Assembly: GCF_001951155.1 (NCBI RefSeq)
Contig: NZ_CP016359.1
Coordinates: forward strand, 1,202,001-1,266,000
Direction of reading: 5' to 3'
DNA length: 64,000 bases
Source: Christiangramia flava JLT2011
GTDB taxonomy: Bacteria; Bacteroidota; Bacteroidia; Flavobacteriales; Flavobacteriaceae
The notes under the pieces are model-generated. The model had not been told where the DNA came from, searched no databases, and saw nothing but the letters and a program-made list of their open reading frames with translations. A program made the position numbers and the translations under genes. Positions 1 through 9,369 of the stretch are shown here, piece by piece; position 1 is the stretch's first letter, and every line of letters begins with the position of its first letter.

Positions 1-588
1 GGCGGAGACAGTCATTTGAGCGGTGAGGAATTCGCTGAGAAATTTGTGCAGGCAGTGAATATCGCTGAAGTGGAACCCTATCGTGCGGTGACCCATAACA
101 AAGGTGTCATGAATGGGATCGATGCCGTTGTTCTGGCTACCGGAAATGATTTTCGGGCAGTGGAAGCCGGTGTGCACGCCTTCGCTTCTAAAGATGGCCG
201 ATACACCAGCCTGACGCACGCCGAAATAAAAAACGGGATATTCCGGTTCTGGATCGAAATCCCACTTGCCCTGGGAACCGTTGGCGGCCTTACCAGCCTG
301 CATCCACTGGTAAAACTGGCGCTGGACATTCTCCAGCGACCGAACGCCCTGGAACTAATGAAAATCGCTGCGGTTGCCGGACTGGCTCAAAATTTTGCCG
401 CCCTGCGATCGCTCATCACCACTGGCATCCAGCAGGGACATATGAAAATGCACCTGATGAATATCCTGAACCAGCACCAGGCCACCAAGGAAGAGAAGAA
501 AAAAATGGTAGATTTCTTCACCCATCATACAATCACTCACAGCAGCGTCATCGAGCAACTGGAAAAACTTCGTGCCAATGAACTTTAA
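1..588 (+). CDS. mvaA: Hydroxymethylglutaryl-CoA reductase, class II (3' part)
   Basis: This is the C-terminal part of HMG-CoA reductase, which makes mevalonate from HMG-CoA in the mevalonate isoprenoid pathway. The frame is open to base 1, so the start lies outside the window. Visible family signatures are ATGNDFRAVEAG, whose Asp is the catalytic Asp of class II enzymes, GGLTSLHP, and QQGHMKMH near the C terminus, whose His matches the catalytic His of the Pseudomonas mevalonii-type enzyme. The next gene is a GHMP kinase that overlaps its 3' end, which fits a mevalonate operon. Class II is inferred from these motifs. Cofactor preference (NADH or NADPH) cannot be read from this fragment. Confidence 0.93.
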   Translation, partial: GGDSHLSGEEFAEKFVQAVNIAEVEPYRAVTHNKGVMNGIDAVVLATGNDFRAVEAGVHAFASKDGRYTSLTHAEIKNGIFRFWIEIPLALGTVGGLTSLHPLVKLALDILQRPNALELMKIAAVAGLAQNFAALRSLITTGIQQGHMKMHLMNILNQHQATKEEKKKMVDFFTHHTITHSSVIEQLEKLRANEL

Positions 589-1498
589 GAGCAACGGAAA
601 AATTCTTTTAACTGCGGAATATGCTGTTCTGGACGGAGCAAAAGCACTGGCCCTCCCCACGAAATTTGGCCAGAGCATGGAAGTCAGTCTTTCAGGAAGT
701 CCGGGTATCATTCAATGGAAGAGCCTGGATGCGAATGGCAACACCTGGTTTGAAACGCGTATGCAAATTTCTGAAAACGGTATTTTGAGTGCAGCCCATT
801 CAGCTGATAAGGAAGAAAAGAAGCTGGTTGAAAGACTGGAGCAGATCCTTAATCACTGTTTTGATAAAAAGCCTGGTTTTTTCCACGGAAAGGGTTTTAC
901 TATCACCACGCGACTAGATTTTGACAGAAGTTGGGGACTGGGAACTTCCTCCACATTAATCAACAACCTAGCGCAGTGGCTGGAAATCGACGCCTTTGAC
1001 CTACTCGCCAATACGTTTGGAGGGAGCGGTTACGACCTGGCTGCAGCGGCAAATGACCAACCTATTACCTATCAACTCGGAACCGGGAAACCAGCAGTTT
1101 TCAAGGCCGATTTTAATCCGCCATTCCAGGACGAGCTGTTCTTCGTGTATCTTAACCGCAAGCAAAACAGCAGGCAGGCAATTGCCCGCTATAAGGCTCA
1201 GGAGAGCGAGATCCAAAAGCTGGTAGAAAAAATTTCCGGATTGACCGAACAGATCATGCAGTGCGAAGATCTGCCGACATTCGAACTACTGTTAAATACC
1301 CACGAAGCGCTCATCTCGCAGGCAATTGCCCTTCCGCAGGTAAAAAACGAACTGTTTCCGGATTTTCCAGGAAGCATCAAAAGCCTCGGCGGCTGGGGTG
1401 GTGATTTTGTTCTGGCCACAGGCAACGAGCAAGCAGAAAATTACTTCCGAAATAAAAATTATCATACCATTTTCCGATATCAGGATTTGATCTTATAA
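578..1498 (+). CDS. GYDIA-type GHMP kinase, mevalonate-pathway associated
   Basis: A 306-residue kinase of the GHMP superfamily (galacto-, homoserine, mevalonate and phosphomevalonate kinases). The N terminus reads NGKILLTAEYAVLDGA, as in mevalonate-type kinases. The glycine-rich ATP loop is GLGTSSTLINNL near residue 120, and GGSGYDLAAA is the GYD(I/L)A signature of the Bacteroidetes group. ATG at 578 is chosen over GTG at 572 because it starts directly at the conserved N terminus. The gene overlaps the HMG-CoA reductase stop by 11 bases, so the two are probably translationally coupled. It likely phosphorylates mevalonate or a phosphorylated derivative, but the exact substrate is not shown by sequence. 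A strong terminator follows directly. Confidence 0.85.
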   Translation: MNFKSNGKILLTAEYAVLDGAKALALPTKFGQSMEVSLSGSPGIIQWKSLDANGNTWFETRMQISENGILSAAHSADKEEKKLVERLEQILNHCFDKKPGFFHGKGFTITTRLDFDRSWGLGTSSTLINNLAQWLEIDAFDLLANTFGGSGYDLAAAANDQPITYQLGTGKPAVFKADFNPPFQDELFFVYLNRKQNSRQAIARYKAQESEIQKLVEKISGLTEQIMQCEDLPTFELLLNTHEALISQAIALPQVKNELFPDFPGSIKSLGGWGGDFVLATGNEQAENYFRNKNYHTIFRYQDLIL

Positions 1499-1530
1499 AA
1501 AAAGCCCCGCAATATTGCGGGGCTTTTTTC
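1499..1530. terminator. Bidirectional intrinsic terminator
   Basis: A perfect GC-rich stem (AAAGCCCCGCAA, TA loop, TTGCGGGGCTTT) is flanked by A and T runs on both sides. It lies immediately between the end of the GHMP kinase (plus) and the end of the PpiD-like gene (minus), so it can terminate both convergent units. Confidence 0.9.
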
Positions 1531-1548
1531 TATTGTTTTCGGTTTCTA

Positions 1549-3669
1549 TTAATAGAACCTTGAACGATTATCTTCAATCTCAGCTTTCTCTTTGAGCGCT
1601 TCAAAAACACCCATGGTTGCCTGAGCCCTTGTAGCCATGCTTTGCTGCTGGGCAAATGGTTTGTAAGAATCCATTTTTGGAGCTTCGAATTTGCTCACCA
1701 CCTGCACCACATACACTCCTTTATTACCGGCAATCGGCTGGCTGGTTTCTCCCTCTTTCAATCCAAAAGCAGTCCCTACCACTCGTGGCTCACTACCCGC
1801 ACCTGTAAGTGTTGGTTGCGCCAGGTTGATCGCATCAGCCGATTGAACGCTCACACCCTGATTTTGGGCGATCTGGTCAAGAGACTGACCCTTGATCTGG
1901 GATTTAATGATCTCTGCCTTTTTCTTATTCTGAAGAATTGGCGTAACGATAGAAGAAGCATCTTCTGCGCTCATCAGGCCTTCATCACTCTTTTCAGTCA
2001 ACTGGGCGACCACATAACCATTATTGGTATCGAATCTTCTCACATCTCCTGTTTTCGCATCCTCGCCAAACGCCCACTGAACGATTCTTCTCTGAGCACC
2101 GGCTCCAGGAATGTTCTCGTCCATAGCTTTCATATCCTGAACCGTCTTGACTTCATAACCACCTTCTTTAGCAACTTCTGAAAAGTCACCTTCAGCAGCA
2201 GCGATCTCAAACTTGGTCACTTCATTGAAAAGATTGTTCATCGTCTTTTCAGAAGGAGTAATCTCTCTGGCAATTGTGGCGATCTTAACCGCCTTCGCAG
2301 GAGTTGTTTGATCTTTTACGGCAACCACATGGTATCCAAGCGGAGTTTCCACCACTCCAACATCTCCGGTTTTTGCACCAAAAGCATATTGTTCAAATTC
2401 AGGAATCATGGCTCCGGGAGTAAAATATCCTAAATCTCCATTATTCTGCTGAGCAGTTTGATCTGCTGAAAATTCAACAGCTAATTGTGCAAATTTAGCC
2501 GTATCTGCCTTAACAACACGGGCGATACTATCTGCCAGTTCCTTTGCTTCAGATTTGGTTCTGGAAAGCCCGGCACCAAGGCGCGTACCCTGGTAAGCCA
2601 CCAAAATATGGCTGGCTTTAACTGAATCTGGAATTTCCTTAGACTCGAGCATTTTGCTCATTTTCCAGTATCCATTTTCTTCATAAGGACCATACACGTC
2701 GCCTTCATTCAGGTTGAACAAAGTATCACTGTATTCCCCTTTCAGGTCATTTCGGAATTTATAACGCCCTTCAAAAGGAAGATCTGAATTATTGTTCACG
2801 AAATCTTCGTAGTCATCGGCATTGTCAAAACCTGGAAGTGTATCGTTCGCGCTAATCGCCGCGTTGTACTCTACACGCTCACCGCGAAGTTTTTTAAGAG
2901 CATCCTGAGATTCCGTCTTGTCATCGTTTGAAGCAGTTTCATCAAATACCACATACTGAATGCTTCTGGAAGCTTCCTTCTTGAATTCTTCCGGGTGTGA
3001 CTTGATGTAATCACTGATTTCAGATTTACTTACCTGGGCTTCACTATGAGGGATCTTGTCGTAAGGAATCTGAACATATTTCAGGTTCACGTTATTGTTC
3101 TGAAACTGGTAAGCCAGCTCTCCCTCTTTTTCGGTAGCACCAATACCGGCACCTACCATCGTGTAGTAGTTATTGATCTTGGCAGTTTCGCGAAGATTAT
3201 CTGTAAACTGTACCCACTGTTCATAAGCCTGCGGGGAAGAAGCCTTTAGATTTGCCACATACTCACGAAGCCTGTTCTCGTCGAACATTCCGGCCTCATT
3301 CAGGAAATTTGGGTTATTCGCCATTTGCGTGCGAACCAGGTTAGTCACCTGGCCGTCCCCGGCACGAATCCCAAGTTCTTCGATTTGCTCCTCAATGATC
3401 ACCTGGCGAAGTCTTTCATCCCAGATACGATTCACTGCCTGAGTAGTACTCATGTTACCACCCATATTTCTTTCGAAATTCTCTACTTGCTGGGCAAATT
3501 CCTGGCGATCGATATCTTTACCGTTCACGGTAGCGATCACATTTTGGGAATTCCCCGAACTCAAACCTCCATTTCTAATCACATCGGCCAGCACGAAAGA
3601 AAATAGCGCTAAAGCGATAATAATAATCAGGAAAACAGACCTTTGTCTGATCTTATTTAAAACTGCCAT
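1549..3669 (-). CDS. PpiD-like membrane-anchored peptidyl-prolyl isomerase
   Basis: A 706-residue periplasmic folding factor. A short basic N terminus is followed by one membrane segment at about residues 12-30, then a SurA/PpiD-type N-terminal helical region, a parvulin (PPIC rotamase) domain at about 345-455 (HILVAYQGTRL ... GDLGYFTPGAMIPEF ... TPLGYHVVAV), and a C-terminal region with a second degenerate repeat. The length fits Bacteroidetes PpiD homologues (about 700). Proteins of this family help outer-membrane proteins fold while anchored in the inner membrane. It lies 92 bases downstream of the CNNM/CBS gene on the same strand and ends at the bidirectional terminator. The specific clients are unknown. 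Confidence 0.9.
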   Translation of the reverse strand: MAVLNKIRQRSVFLIIIIALALFSFVLADVIRNGGLSSGNSQNVIATVNGKDIDRQEFAQQVENFERNMGGNMSTTQAVNRIWDERLRQVIIEEQIEELGIRAGDGQVTNLVRTQMANNPNFLNEAGMFDENRLREYVANLKASSPQAYEQWVQFTDNLRETAKINNYYTMVGAGIGATEKEGELAYQFQNNNVNLKYVQIPYDKIPHSEAQVSKSEISDYIKSHPEEFKKEASRSIQYVVFDETASNDDKTESQDALKKLRGERVEYNAAISANDTLPGFDNADDYEDFVNNNSDLPFEGRYKFRNDLKGEYSDTLFNLNEGDVYGPYEENGYWKMSKMLESKEIPDSVKASHILVAYQGTRLGAGLSRTKSEAKELADSIARVVKADTAKFAQLAVEFSADQTAQQNNGDLGYFTPGAMIPEFEQYAFGAKTGDVGVVETPLGYHVVAVKDQTTPAKAVKIATIAREITPSEKTMNNLFNEVTKFEIAAAEGDFSEVAKEGGYEVKTVQDMKAMDENIPGAGAQRRIVQWAFGEDAKTGDVRRFDTNNGYVVAQLTEKSDEGLMSAEDASSIVTPILQNKKKAEIIKSQIKGQSLDQIAQNQGVSVQSADAINLAQPTLTGAGSEPRVVGTAFGLKEGETSQPIAGNKGVYVVQVVSKFEAPKMDSYKPFAQQQSMATRAQATMGVFEALKEKAEIEDNRSRFY

Positions 3670-3761
3670 TTGGAATTATTTTATCAAAATACAGGGGGCG
3701 AAAATAAGGCTTTTAGGCTAATAATAAAATTTAAAATTAGCAAAATCTTAACTTTCCGAAA

Positions 3762-5051
3762 TTAGTCTTCTTCTTTGATTTTAAGCTCGACTAATTCGAT
3801 GCGCGTATTGGAAGTTTCAAGGATATTTATTTCGAAATGATCAATGTTAATTAGCTCTCCCTGTTGGGGTATTTCTTCCGTGTGATTCAGGATAAAACCA
3901 CTGAGCGTTTCGTAATTTTCTCCTTCCGGAATTTCCACCCGGTAATTCTCATTCAGATAATCCACCTCGAGCCTTGCTGAAAACTTGAAGTGCGCGTCTC
4001 CCAGTTTTTCTTCGGTGAGTACGGCAGAGTCATGTTCATCTTCGATCTCCCCGAAAAGTTCCTCCACGATATCTTCCACCGTCATCATGCCGCTGGTGCC
4101 TCCGTATTCATCGATCACCACCGCGATACTTTTCCGTTTTTTGATCAGGATGTTCAGCACATCCTTCACCCACATGGTTTCGGGCACAAACACTACCGGA
4201 AGCAAAATCGACTTGATGGTCTTTGGTTTTTTGAAGAGTTCAAAAGAATGCACGTATCCAATGATATCATCAATGGTATCGTTGTAAATGAGGATTTTAG
4301 ACAAACCGGTTTCGGTAAAAGTCTGAACAAGGTCTTTTGGCGCCACATTCTGATCTACCGCAATAATTTCGGTACGCGGGATCATCACTTCGCGGGCTTT
4401 GATATCGGCAAATTCCAATGCATTCTGAAAAATCTGGATTTCACTGTCTACTTCATCATCTTCTTCCACCGTTTCCATCTGCTCGGTGATAAAATTTCCC
4501 AATTCCACTTTACTGAAAGCAAGCTGCACCTCGTCTCCCTCGGTTTTAAAGAAACGCTTCAGAATAAGATCTGAAATCCAGATCACAAAAGACGAAATAA
4601 AGCTAAAAACGATATAAAAAAGGTAAGCCGGAATGGCAAAAAGCTTCAGCATGCTGTTGGCATAGATCTGAAAGAACACCTTCGGAAGAAATTCTGCTGT
4701 AAGCAAAATGATGAGCGTAGAAATGATGGTTTGGGTAAAGAGGCTCAGATCGGTTACCAGATAATTCAGAAACGCACTTTCCAAAGGACGCATTCCTTCC
4801 AGCCAGGCCATGAGCAGGTCACCCATGAAAAAACCATACACCACCAGGGCAATATTGTTCCCCACGAGCATGGTTGCAATGAATTTGGAAGGTTTTTTGG
4901 TGAGTCTTTTGAGAACTTTGGCCAGAAAATCATTCTGTCTTTTCTCAATTTCGATAAATATCTTATTAGACGAGACGTATGCGATCTCCATACCCGAAAA
5001 AAAGGCTGAAAGCAGCAAACACAGAAAAATGATCAATAAATCAACCTCCAT
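3762..5051 (-). CDS. CNNM/CBS/CorC_HlyC-domain membrane protein (hemolysin family)
   Basis: A 429-residue protein with a CNNM transmembrane domain (about residues 1-190, several hydrophobic helices), a CBS pair (about 205-335, including REVMIPRTEIIAVD and IDEYGGTSGMMTVEDIVEELFGEI) and a C-terminal CorC_HlyC domain (about 345-425). Families with this order include CorB/CorC-type Mg2+/Co2+ transport proteins and the gliding-motility protein GldE. I cannot separate these by eye. The flanking genes (lptC, barrel, coaX, ppiD) are the usual Bacteroidetes context of the 'hemolysin family' member and do not favour GldE. It follows a small membrane-protein gene by 5 bases, which suggests co-transcription. 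Confidence 0.85.
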   Translation of the reverse strand: MEVDLLIIFLCLLLSAFFSGMEIAYVSSNKIFIEIEKRQNDFLAKVLKRLTKKPSKFIATMLVGNNIALVVYGFFMGDLLMAWLEGMRPLESAFLNYLVTDLSLFTQTIISTLIILLTAEFLPKVFFQIYANSMLKLFAIPAYLFYIVFSFISSFVIWISDLILKRFFKTEGDEVQLAFSKVELGNFITEQMETVEEDDEVDSEIQIFQNALEFADIKAREVMIPRTEIIAVDQNVAPKDLVQTFTETGLSKILIYNDTIDDIIGYVHSFELFKKPKTIKSILLPVVFVPETMWVKDVLNILIKKRKSIAVVIDEYGGTSGMMTVEDIVEELFGEIEDEHDSAVLTEEKLGDAHFKFSARLEVDYLNENYRVEIPEGENYETLSGFILNHTEEIPQQGELINIDHFEINILETSNTRIELVELKIKEED

Positions 5052-5056
5052 CAGGG

Positions 5057-5248
5057 CTATTTGTTTCGCTCCTCGAATCTACGCCTGAAACGACGCTTGA
5101 AGAAAAACATGAATACGGCAATTGCGACGAAAAACAGGAAAATATAGGCACGACTTCTTTCTGAATTCCAAATTCTCACTGCTTCAAACAGGAAAAATGC
5201 GGCAAAAATCAGGTACGCATATTCAAAATATCGAAAATATTTACTCAT
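5057..5248 (-). CDS. Small two-helix membrane protein
   Basis: A 63-residue protein with two hydrophobic segments (about residues 8-24 and 33-50), a charged linker (WNSERSR) and a very basic tail (KRRFRRRFEERNK). It overlaps the end of lptC by 8 bases and ends 5 bases before the CNNM/CBS gene, so it belongs to the envelope operon. No function is recognised. Confidence 0.7.
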   Translation of the reverse strand: MSKYFRYFEYAYLIFAAFFLFEAVRIWNSERSRAYIFLFFVAIAVFMFFFKRRFRRRFEERNK

Positions 5249-5810
5249 CTTTTTCCTCTTCTATTATTTGTACTCCGGTGTTTGTTCTTGAACGGAAATT
5301 AGTGAAATTCTGATTAGAATCAAAACCACTCCCGCGGTTCACGGCTCCATTGGGAAACCATATGGTGTTGGGTTCATCTGTAAAGATCCAGCTCTTCGCC
5401 TGATCCCAGAACAACTGATCGCCTTCCAGGATAGTGCTATCTGCCGTAACAATTTTCACATCTCCCTGCAGGTCGATGAGATCAGTCTGATCGTAAATGA
5501 TTCCATAATTTGCGTAAACAGTGCTTTTCTTATTGTTCTCATCAAAAAATTCTACCTGCACACCTTCGGGAAATTCGCGGTACGGAAAGGATTTATTGGT
5601 ATAATCATACATTTTAGCCCCTTTCAGCGTGGCAACGAGTCGGCCAGAATCAGTATACTTTAAATTAATCCCTTCTGCAATGGCTTGCGGCGCATCACCT
5701 TCCATCCCGAAAGCTCGCACCTGCTGTAGATTCCCTTCACATGAAAAAAGCATTGTCACGCCAATTAGCGTGACAATGCCTGAAATTATATTCCTATATG
5801 TTTGTTTCAT
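5241..5810 (-). CDS. lptC: LPS export ABC transporter periplasmic protein LptC
   Basis: A 189-residue protein starting MKQTYRNIISG with a lipoprotein-type signal (GVTMLFSC, lipobox Cys). The rest is the LptC/OstA-like beta-jellyroll (GRLVATLKGAKMYDY ... YANYGIIYDQTDLIDLQGDVKI ... LEGDQLFWDQAKSWIFTD). LptC links the inner-membrane LptBFG extractor to LptA in lipopolysaccharide export. I choose the ATG at 5810 because it lies one base after the upstream TPR gene's stop and starts the signal sequence; an in-frame extension to 5843 would lie inside that gene. A lipid-anchored LptC, not a single-helix one, is usual in Bacteroidetes. Confidence 0.88.
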   Translation of the reverse strand: MKQTYRNIISGIVTLIGVTMLFSCEGNLQQVRAFGMEGDAPQAIAEGINLKYTDSGRLVATLKGAKMYDYTNKSFPYREFPEGVQVEFFDENNKKSTVYANYGIIYDQTDLIDLQGDVKIVTADSTILEGDQLFWDQAKSWIFTDEPNTIWFPNGAVNRGSGFDSNQNFTNFRSRTNTGVQIIEEEKDE

Positions 5811-5811
5811 T

Positions 5812-7182
5812 TTATAGGTTCGGAACGCGAACGCTCTCACCAATCCAGCATCCTATGCTGATTGTTTGTCCTGCATTGTAAGAAGACTGGAAGATATCAG
5901 ACTTCTGTGGAGCAAGACCTCTATAAGAACTGGCAGCCTGGTTTGCATTGCTTGCGATCGATGGATCTACCCTCGCCGCTCTGGAAGCATAATCTGCTGC
6001 CAACCAGTACACCGCTCTTTTTGTAAAAGTATCAGTACCACAGCTGTTTGCGCTTTTTGCATACATACTGGCGATCTGCAGGTAAGCTGATCCTAGTGAT
6101 GGCTTCGCGTCAAGTGCTTTTCTGTAGAAACTTCTGGCCTGACCGTAGCTACCTTTATCTTTGTAGTTACCAGCGATTCTGTAATAGATTCTCGCTTTGT
6201 CTGACTTGTTAGTCTCTAATTCAGCAGCTTCGTTATAGTACTGTAAAGCTTTTGCTCCGTCTCCATTAGCTTCTGCTAACTGACCCAATGAAAAGGCAGA
6301 TTTTGCAGAAGGTTCTAGTTTATGAAGTGCTTCAGAAACCTGAACGAACAGTGGGTCTTCAGTACAATCTTTAGCTGAAAGTCTTGCGTTGGCATTTCTC
6401 AACCAGCTTACGTCTGTTTTCTTAGCTTCAAAATCTTTCTTGTAAAGCGGGATCAGGTTATCACAATCTGCTCTCGCACCTAATTTAGCGTTCAAAGCAG
6501 CTTTAACTTTACTATAGTTGTTCAGGTTGATTTCAGAATATTTGATCTGCTTTTTCTCCTTCGCAGTCAATTCTTCACCTTCTTCCTGTTTTTTCAACAA
6601 TGGAGCCAATGCTTCGGCAGCATCATTTTCTTCCTGCTCGATCTTTCCGAATACTTTATCGTATTGATCAAAAACATCCTGAAGGCTTCTCTCACCAGCA
6701 TCCTGCATATTCACTACAAGATCAAAGTAAGCATAAAGACCTTTTGGGCTGGTAAAGCTCTCTTTATCTTCATTCCAGGCTTTATCATAAGCTTCATAAA
6801 GCTCTTCTTCATCACCTAGTTTGTTATCATATTTTAACTGAGCGATATCTGCATAGATTTTACCTTTTTGAGTTTTCTCTGGGTAAAGCTCTAATCTTTG
6901 CTCCCAAACCTCGATCAGGTCTTCTACATATTGCTCTTTTTGTCCTTCCGGAGCCTTATCGATCTTAGCCTCTAAAGCTCTCTCCAGGTACTGATAGGTA
7001 GCCATACTGTACTTAGGACAGGTTTCTCTAATTTTCTGTAAAGCCGGTAATGCCGCGTCATAGTTCTTTGCTTTAGCCTGGTCATATGCTAAAGCAGCTT
7101 CTCTGGCACAGTCGGCTTGTGCGTTGGCCAACCCCGAACCTGCTAAGGCAACCGTTAAAAGCATTAAAATTCTCTTTTTCAT
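5812..7182 (-). CDS. Exported tetratricopeptide-repeat protein
   Basis: A 456-residue exported protein. It has a signal peptide (MKKRILMLLTVALAGSGLANAQA) and then helical TPR units, clearest at about residues 300-380 (PSAKSAFSLGQLAEANGDG, ARIYYRIAGNYKDKG, LGSAYLQIASMYAKS). The ATG at 7182 is used because the upstream extension lacks signal-peptide character. It sits between the outer-membrane barrel gene and lptC in the envelope cluster, a common neighbourhood for a scaffold protein. The precise role is unknown. Confidence 0.82.
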   Translation of the reverse strand: MKKRILMLLTVALAGSGLANAQADCAREAALAYDQAKAKNYDAALPALQKIRETCPKYSMATYQYLERALEAKIDKAPEGQKEQYVEDLIEVWEQRLELYPEKTQKGKIYADIAQLKYDNKLGDEEELYEAYDKAWNEDKESFTSPKGLYAYFDLVVNMQDAGERSLQDVFDQYDKVFGKIEQEENDAAEALAPLLKKQEEGEELTAKEKKQIKYSEINLNNYSKVKAALNAKLGARADCDNLIPLYKKDFEAKKTDVSWLRNANARLSAKDCTEDPLFVQVSEALHKLEPSAKSAFSLGQLAEANGDGAKALQYYNEAAELETNKSDKARIYYRIAGNYKDKGSYGQARSFYRKALDAKPSLGSAYLQIASMYAKSANSCGTDTFTKRAVYWLAADYASRAARVDPSIASNANQAASSYRGLAPQKSDIFQSSYNAGQTISIGCWIGESVRVPNL

Positions 7183-7198
7183 CTTCTTGTTATTGTGG

Positions 7199-8458
7199 TT
7201 AATAAAATTTTCTTTTGGTGAACCATTTATCATTTAAAGACAGCCCTATAGACAGTCTTAAAAAGTTTTCCTGAATAAGTCCCTGATCTGTCGTACCCCT
7301 CCGTCCTAGCTCGATTCCGAGGTTAATATTGGAGAAAGGATCAGTAGATCTGAGACCCATCGGCAATCCTAATCCAAAAGACATGCCAAACTCTTTTATA
7401 GATTCGTTCTGAACAATCAAACCGGTTCCTTCATAACGAAATCCTGCACGATACACCACTCGATCGAAATAATTGGTAAAAGAATCATATTTCGGAATGA
7501 AATAACCTCCAAGCTTTACCTGCGTCGCATCTTCAAATTCTCCCCCATCATTACGAAAATCAAAGCTTCGCTGGTAAGAGGAAGTCCCCAGTGCCACATA
7601 TTCTGCACCGATGAACCATTTATTCTGTTTCCCAATACCTGCACCCAAACTCAACTTAGACGGATTTGTAAAGGTACTATTATCTACATTAATTTCACGG
7701 CTATCTACCACATTCTCACTACCATCAGACCCTAAAAGGATCGTTGATACTTCTCGGAAGTTATCCGAGTTCAGGTCGACTTCCGGGGAATAAGTTCCCG
7801 AAACATGGAGTTGGAGATTGTTTTCAAAGGTCTTCTGATAATTTGCGCCGATATTGAAATTAAAACCTTTGATATCAGACCTATTAATGTCACGGGTTCC
7901 ATACTGCAAGCCTTGTTCTACGATGGTACGGCGATTCTGGAAATTCCCGAAGTTATACTGCGCATCCAGACCAATACTTAAGGCTTGGCTAAACTCATAA
8001 CCTGCGGAAAAGAATACCTTGTTCATACCGCCTCTACCACTCAGGCGCGCACCATCTGTATCATTTAAATCAAGAATTCGATATCCTACTGAAGTGTAAG
8101 GGATTACCCCGAAACCAACTCCAAATCCTTTCCCGAGCGGCATGGCCAGGGCCAGGTAATCCAGCGAGCTGATCTTCGCATTATCACTTGCTTCATCGGT
8201 TTTCAAAGTTACGCGTTCATGACTTCCGCCCACGACGAAATTCGTAAGTTTCAGCCTACCATAACTGGCAGGATTTTGAAGATTTACATGAATGCTATCG
8301 GTAAGTATACTCAGTCCACCCATCGAGCGATTGCTCACTGTTCCTTTGAAATTAGTCAGGCCTATTCCGTAGTACGAATAGGGAGACGATACATTTTCCT
8401 GGGCTTCAGCCTTAAAGACTATAAAGAGAAGTACGATTGCTAATAATCGTTTAATCAT
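7199..8458 (-). CDS. Outer-membrane beta-barrel protein (OmpP1/FadL-like)
   Basis: A 419-residue protein with a signal peptide (ending near AEAQ) followed by SPYSYYGIGLTNFKGTVSNR and alternating hydrophobic/polar strands ending in an aromatic C-terminal strand. The pattern and spacing resemble the FadL/OmpP1 group of Bacteroidetes outer-membrane proteins. The start overlaps the end of coaX by 4 bases and the stop lies 16 bases before the TPR gene, so it belongs to the operon. The transported substrate is unknown. Confidence 0.75.
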   Translation of the reverse strand: MIKRLLAIVLLFIVFKAEAQENVSSPYSYYGIGLTNFKGTVSNRSMGGLSILTDSIHVNLQNPASYGRLKLTNFVVGGSHERVTLKTDEASDNAKISSLDYLALAMPLGKGFGVGFGVIPYTSVGYRILDLNDTDGARLSGRGGMNKVFFSAGYEFSQALSIGLDAQYNFGNFQNRRTIVEQGLQYGTRDINRSDIKGFNFNIGANYQKTFENNLQLHVSGTYSPEVDLNSDNFREVSTILLGSDGSENVVDSREINVDNSTFTNPSKLSLGAGIGKQNKWFIGAEYVALGTSSYQRSFDFRNDGGEFEDATQVKLGGYFIPKYDSFTNYFDRVVYRAGFRYEGTGLIVQNESIKEFGMSFGLGLPMGLRSTDPFSNINLGIELGRRGTTDQGLIQENFLRLSIGLSLNDKWFTKRKFY

Positions 8459-9186
8459 TGATTGATGTTAAATTCTAGAATGAAATTCAGTCCTTCCAAC
8501 AAAAAATTTGAGTTCGCAAATATGCTATTTTTTAATGGTATAGACAAAAATTGACTATCTCCTCCCGTATAAATAACTGTTAAATGTTCAAATTCAGACT
8601 CATACGACTGGATAATGCCTTTTAATTCCATTTTTAGACCGTTAATAATTCCGGATAAAATGCTGTTTTCGGTGGAGTTACCAATAAGATCGGCTTCCGG
8701 CTTCGCTGTTATTAACGGCAAATTCGCTGTAAACTTGTGCAAGCTTTTAAATCTCATTTTCATTCCGGGCGAAATGGCCCCACCAAGATATTCCTCATGG
8801 GAATTTTTAAAATCATAGGTTATACAGGTGCCGGCATCGATCACCAGAACATTCTTTCCGGGATATTGCTGTACCGCAGCAGCTATCAGCGCGATCCTGT
8901 CTTTTCCCAGGCTCTGGGGTGTAGTGTATTTAATGCGGAAAGGCAGCTTCATTCCCCCATCCAGATGCAGCATTTTGATGTTTTCCGGAAGCTTCTCCAG
9001 CATATTTTCGGGTAATTTCCCCACATTGGAAACAATTCCTTGACCAATTCCCGGGTATTTCTGAAATAATTTTCCAGAGATTTCAAAAAAATTTTCCGAC
9101 GAACAAATCGCCTTCTCTAAAATTTCATCCTGCTGAAAAACAGCCAATTTCACTCGGGTGTTCCCGACATCCAACACTAAATTCAT
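8455..9186 (-). CDS. coaX: Type III pantothenate kinase
   Basis: A 243-residue kinase that phosphorylates pantothenate, the first step of coenzyme A synthesis. It carries the ASKHA-fold signatures of CoaX: phosphate-1 loop DVGNTRVKLAVF at residues 6-17, DAGTCITYDF near 121-130, and GGAISPGMKMRFKSLHKFTANLP. The length is normal for the family. It is the first gene of the minus-strand envelope run and shares a 4-base overlap with the barrel gene. It is divergent from tRNA-Phe, 104 bases away. Confidence 0.93.
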   Translation of the reverse strand: MNLVLDVGNTRVKLAVFQQDEILEKAICSSENFFEISGKLFQKYPGIGQGIVSNVGKLPENMLEKLPENIKMLHLDGGMKLPFRIKYTTPQSLGKDRIALIAAAVQQYPGKNVLVIDAGTCITYDFKNSHEEYLGGAISPGMKMRFKSLHKFTANLPLITAKPEADLIGNSTENSILSGIINGLKMELKGIIQSYESEFEHLTVIYTGGDSQFLSIPLKNSIFANSNFLLEGLNFILEFNINQ

Positions 9187-9237
9187 GCAATTTCAATTGA
9201 AAAATCAAAGGTACAAAAGCAAATTTTTAAAATTTCC

Positions 9238-9269
9238 TTTGTGAGTTTTTAAAAATGAAATTATATTTG
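9238..9269 (+). promoter_or_regulatory. Bacteroidetes-type promoter of tRNA-Phe
   Basis: TTTG at 9238-9241, then 20 bases, then TATATTTG at 9262-9269. These match the Bacteroidetes sigma-A consensus (TTTG near -33, TAnnTTTG near -7, spacing 19-20). The tRNA begins 22 bases downstream. Confidence 0.75.
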
Positions 9270-9290
9270 CGACCGCTTTTAAAAGCAACT

Positions 9291-9363
9291 GGTGCCTTAG
9301 CTCAGTTGGTAGAGCAAAGGACTGAAAATCCTTGTGTCCCTGGTTCGATTCCTGGAGGCACCA
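9291..9363 (+). tRNA. tRNA-Phe (anticodon GAA)
   Basis: A complete 73-nt cloverleaf. The acceptor stem GGTGCCT pairs with AGGCACC, the anticodon stem AAGGA/TCCTT closes the loop CTGAAAA with GAA at 9324-9326, and the T loop is GGTTCGATTCC. The discriminator base is A. CCA is not complete in the DNA (A is followed by CCC). The 3' end is the integration target of the adjacent element. Confidence 0.97.
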
Positions 9364-9365
9364 CC
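9352..9365 (+). repeat. attL: 14-bp direct repeat inside the tRNA-Phe 3' end
   Basis: CTGGAGGCACCACC here is repeated exactly at 33862-33875. This copy is part of the intact tRNA; the far copy is only the 3' tail. That is the usual product of integration by a tyrosine recombinase into a tRNA gene. Confidence 0.88.
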
Positions 9366-9369
9366 CAAG